Source of the DNA: CAIKBL01 sp964555355
GTDB taxonomy: Bacteria > Pseudomonadota > Gammaproteobacteria > Ga0077536
Length of the DNA stretch: 64,000 bases
Direction of reading: 5' to 3'
NCBI GenBank assembly: GCA_964555355.1
Contig: CAZKRY010000015.1
Location: 1-64,000, forward strand
The notes beneath the pieces are model-generated. The model did not search any database, was not told the origin of the DNA, and worked only from the letters and a program-made list of their open reading frames with translations. The position numbers were made by a program, and so were the translations under genes. Shown one piece after another: positions 63,389-64,000 of the stretch (its first letter is position 1; the number at the start of each line of letters is the position of its first letter).

Positions 63389-63501
63389 CGCTATATACGC
63401 AACGCGCTGCCGGGCTCGCTCGACGGTGTGGGATTAAAGGCAATCGAGCCGCAACACCTAAAGCGCGGTCCGAGTGAATGTTAACTATAGGAGAGTAAGT
63501 C

Positions 63502-63939
63502 ATGCGTAAAGTGCAAAAGGGTTTTACCCTCATCGAATTAATGATCGTGGTTGCGATCATCGGTATCTTGGCGGCAGTCGCGATCCCTGCCTACCAGGAC
63601 TACACCATCCGCGCGAAAGTGACGGAAGGTTTGAGCCTGGCGTCGGCGGCGAAGACGGGTGTGTCTGAAGCCTTCGGTTCTGAAGGCGCGTGGCCTGTTG
63701 ACAATACGGAAGCCGGATTGCCGGCCGCCACGAGCATCGCAGGCTCTCACGTTCAAAGCGTGCAAGTGTCCGCGGCAGGAGCCACCGGCACGATCACGAT
63801 TACGTTCAAGGGTGATCCGAATATTTCGGGAGACATGATGACACTCAACGCGACCAGCCCTGGTGGCCAAGTTGTGTGGGATTGCGGTACCACTACCGAT
63901 ACCATCGAACCGAAATACCTCCCGTCGTCCTGCCGCTAG
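63502..63939 (+). CDS. pilA: Type IV major pilin PilA
   Basis: 145 residues. Short positive leader MRKVQKG cut after Gly7 by PilD; the mature protein starts FTLIELMIVVAIIGILAAVAIPAYQDY, with Glu5 of the mature chain. Long N-terminal helix, then a globular domain rich in Gly, Ala, Ser and Thr. Two C-terminal cysteines (WDCGT and PSSC) can form the disulfide-bound D-region. AGGAGA precedes the ATG. Expression by sigma-54 and PilR is likely. Confidence 0.98.
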   Translation: MRKVQKGFTLIELMIVVAIIGILAAVAIPAYQDYTIRAKVTEGLSLASAAKTGVSEAFGSEGAWPVDNTEAGLPAATSIAGSHVQSVQVSAAGATGTITITFKGDPNISGDMMTLNATSPGGQVVWDCGTTTDTIEPKYLPSSCR

Positions 63940-63971
63940 TAGAGTACGACCGCTTAATATCTTCGTAATAT

Positions 63972-64000
63972 CTTAAGACGACCCCGGGCGCGACGAAACG
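63972..64000. repeat. Short imperfect repeat, copy 2
   Basis: CTTAAGACGACCCCGGGCGC and following bases resemble the stretch at 59865-59895. It lies 33 bp after the pilA stop and is cut by the window end, so its full extent is unknown. A small direct repeat AATATCTT occurs twice just before it (63956-63974). Confidence 0.3.

Noticed and set aside
1..64000. CRISPR arrays, insertion sequences, prophage, rRNA operons, riboswitches
   Set aside because: No repeated spacers, transposase or integrase genes, rRNA sequence or known riboswitch consensus were seen while reading.

Overview
The window is a dense, almost purely housekeeping stretch of a Gammaproteobacterium. The assignment rests on gene content and order: queA-tgt-yajC-secD-secF; ibaG-murA-hisG-hisD; petABC-sspB; dolP-diaA-yraN-lpoA / rsmI-rnpB-mraZ; the full division and cell wall (dcw) cluster ending ftsQ-ftsA-ftsZ-lpxC; secA-argJ-Nudix/ThiE; zapD-coaE-pilD-pilC-pilB; bamD / rluD-pgeF-clpB; and sucC-sucD-nadE. 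PdxB, ZapD, LpoA, DolP and PurT together point to Gammaproteobacteria. The Pseudomonas-like order (rsmI-rnpB-mraZ, argJ followed by a fused Nudix/ThiE gene, pilS-pilR beside pilA) and the cytochrome bc1 operon suggest a deep, free-living, respiring lineage (Chromatiales, Acidiferrobacter or pseudomonad relatives) rather than an enteric. The lower rank is a guess. A 3-methyl or other accessory region, phage, insertion sequence or CRISPR array was not seen.

Layout. 1-15.8 kb (mostly +): a minus-strand tRNA-Leu(CAA), tRNA queuosine genes, Sec accessory subunits, pdxB, purT, gloA, an orphan mlaC, ibaG-murA-hisGD, cytochrome bc1, sspB. 15.8-19.3 kb (-): dolP, diaA, yraN, lpoA. 19.3-39.6 kb (+): rsmI, RNase P RNA, then mraZ to ftsZ and lpxC, largely with 1-11 bp overlaps. 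39.7-45.2 kb: a DciA-like gene (-), secA, argJ and the Nudix/ThiE fusion. 45.2-55.1 kb (-): zapD, coaE, pilDCB, clpB, pgeF, rluD. 55.3-56.1 kb (+): bamD. 56.1-59.8 kb (-): nadE, sucD, sucC. 60.1 kb to the end (+): a small membrane-anchored zinc-ribbon-like protein, pilS, pilR, pilA. No gene-free gap exceeds about 290 bp.

How it works together. The largest theme is envelope growth: lipid II synthesis (murA, murB-G, mraY, ddl), septal synthesis (ftsI, ftsW, ftsL, ftsQ, ftsA, ftsZ, zapD), lipid A commitment (lpxC), outer-membrane upkeep (lpoA, dolP, bamD, mlaC) and export (secA, secDF, yajC). A second theme is the type IV pilus: assembly ATPase, platform and prepilin peptidase in one place, and the PilS/PilR sensor-regulator next to the major pilin. 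The pilin has a textbook sigma-54 promoter and tandem palindromes where an activator should bind. Other readable control sites are a sigma-70 promoter plus a three-box MraZ operator before mraZ, a sigma-32 promoter before clpB, and a tRNA promoter with a GC-rich discriminator.

I found no convincing undescribed multi-gene system. The items most worth a second look are a PilB that has lost three of its four zinc-binding cysteines, mlaC without the rest of its transporter, lpoA and rsmI sharing one start site in opposite directions, the MraZ operator, the pilA enhancer-like palindromes, and an inverted repeat in the sucC leader.
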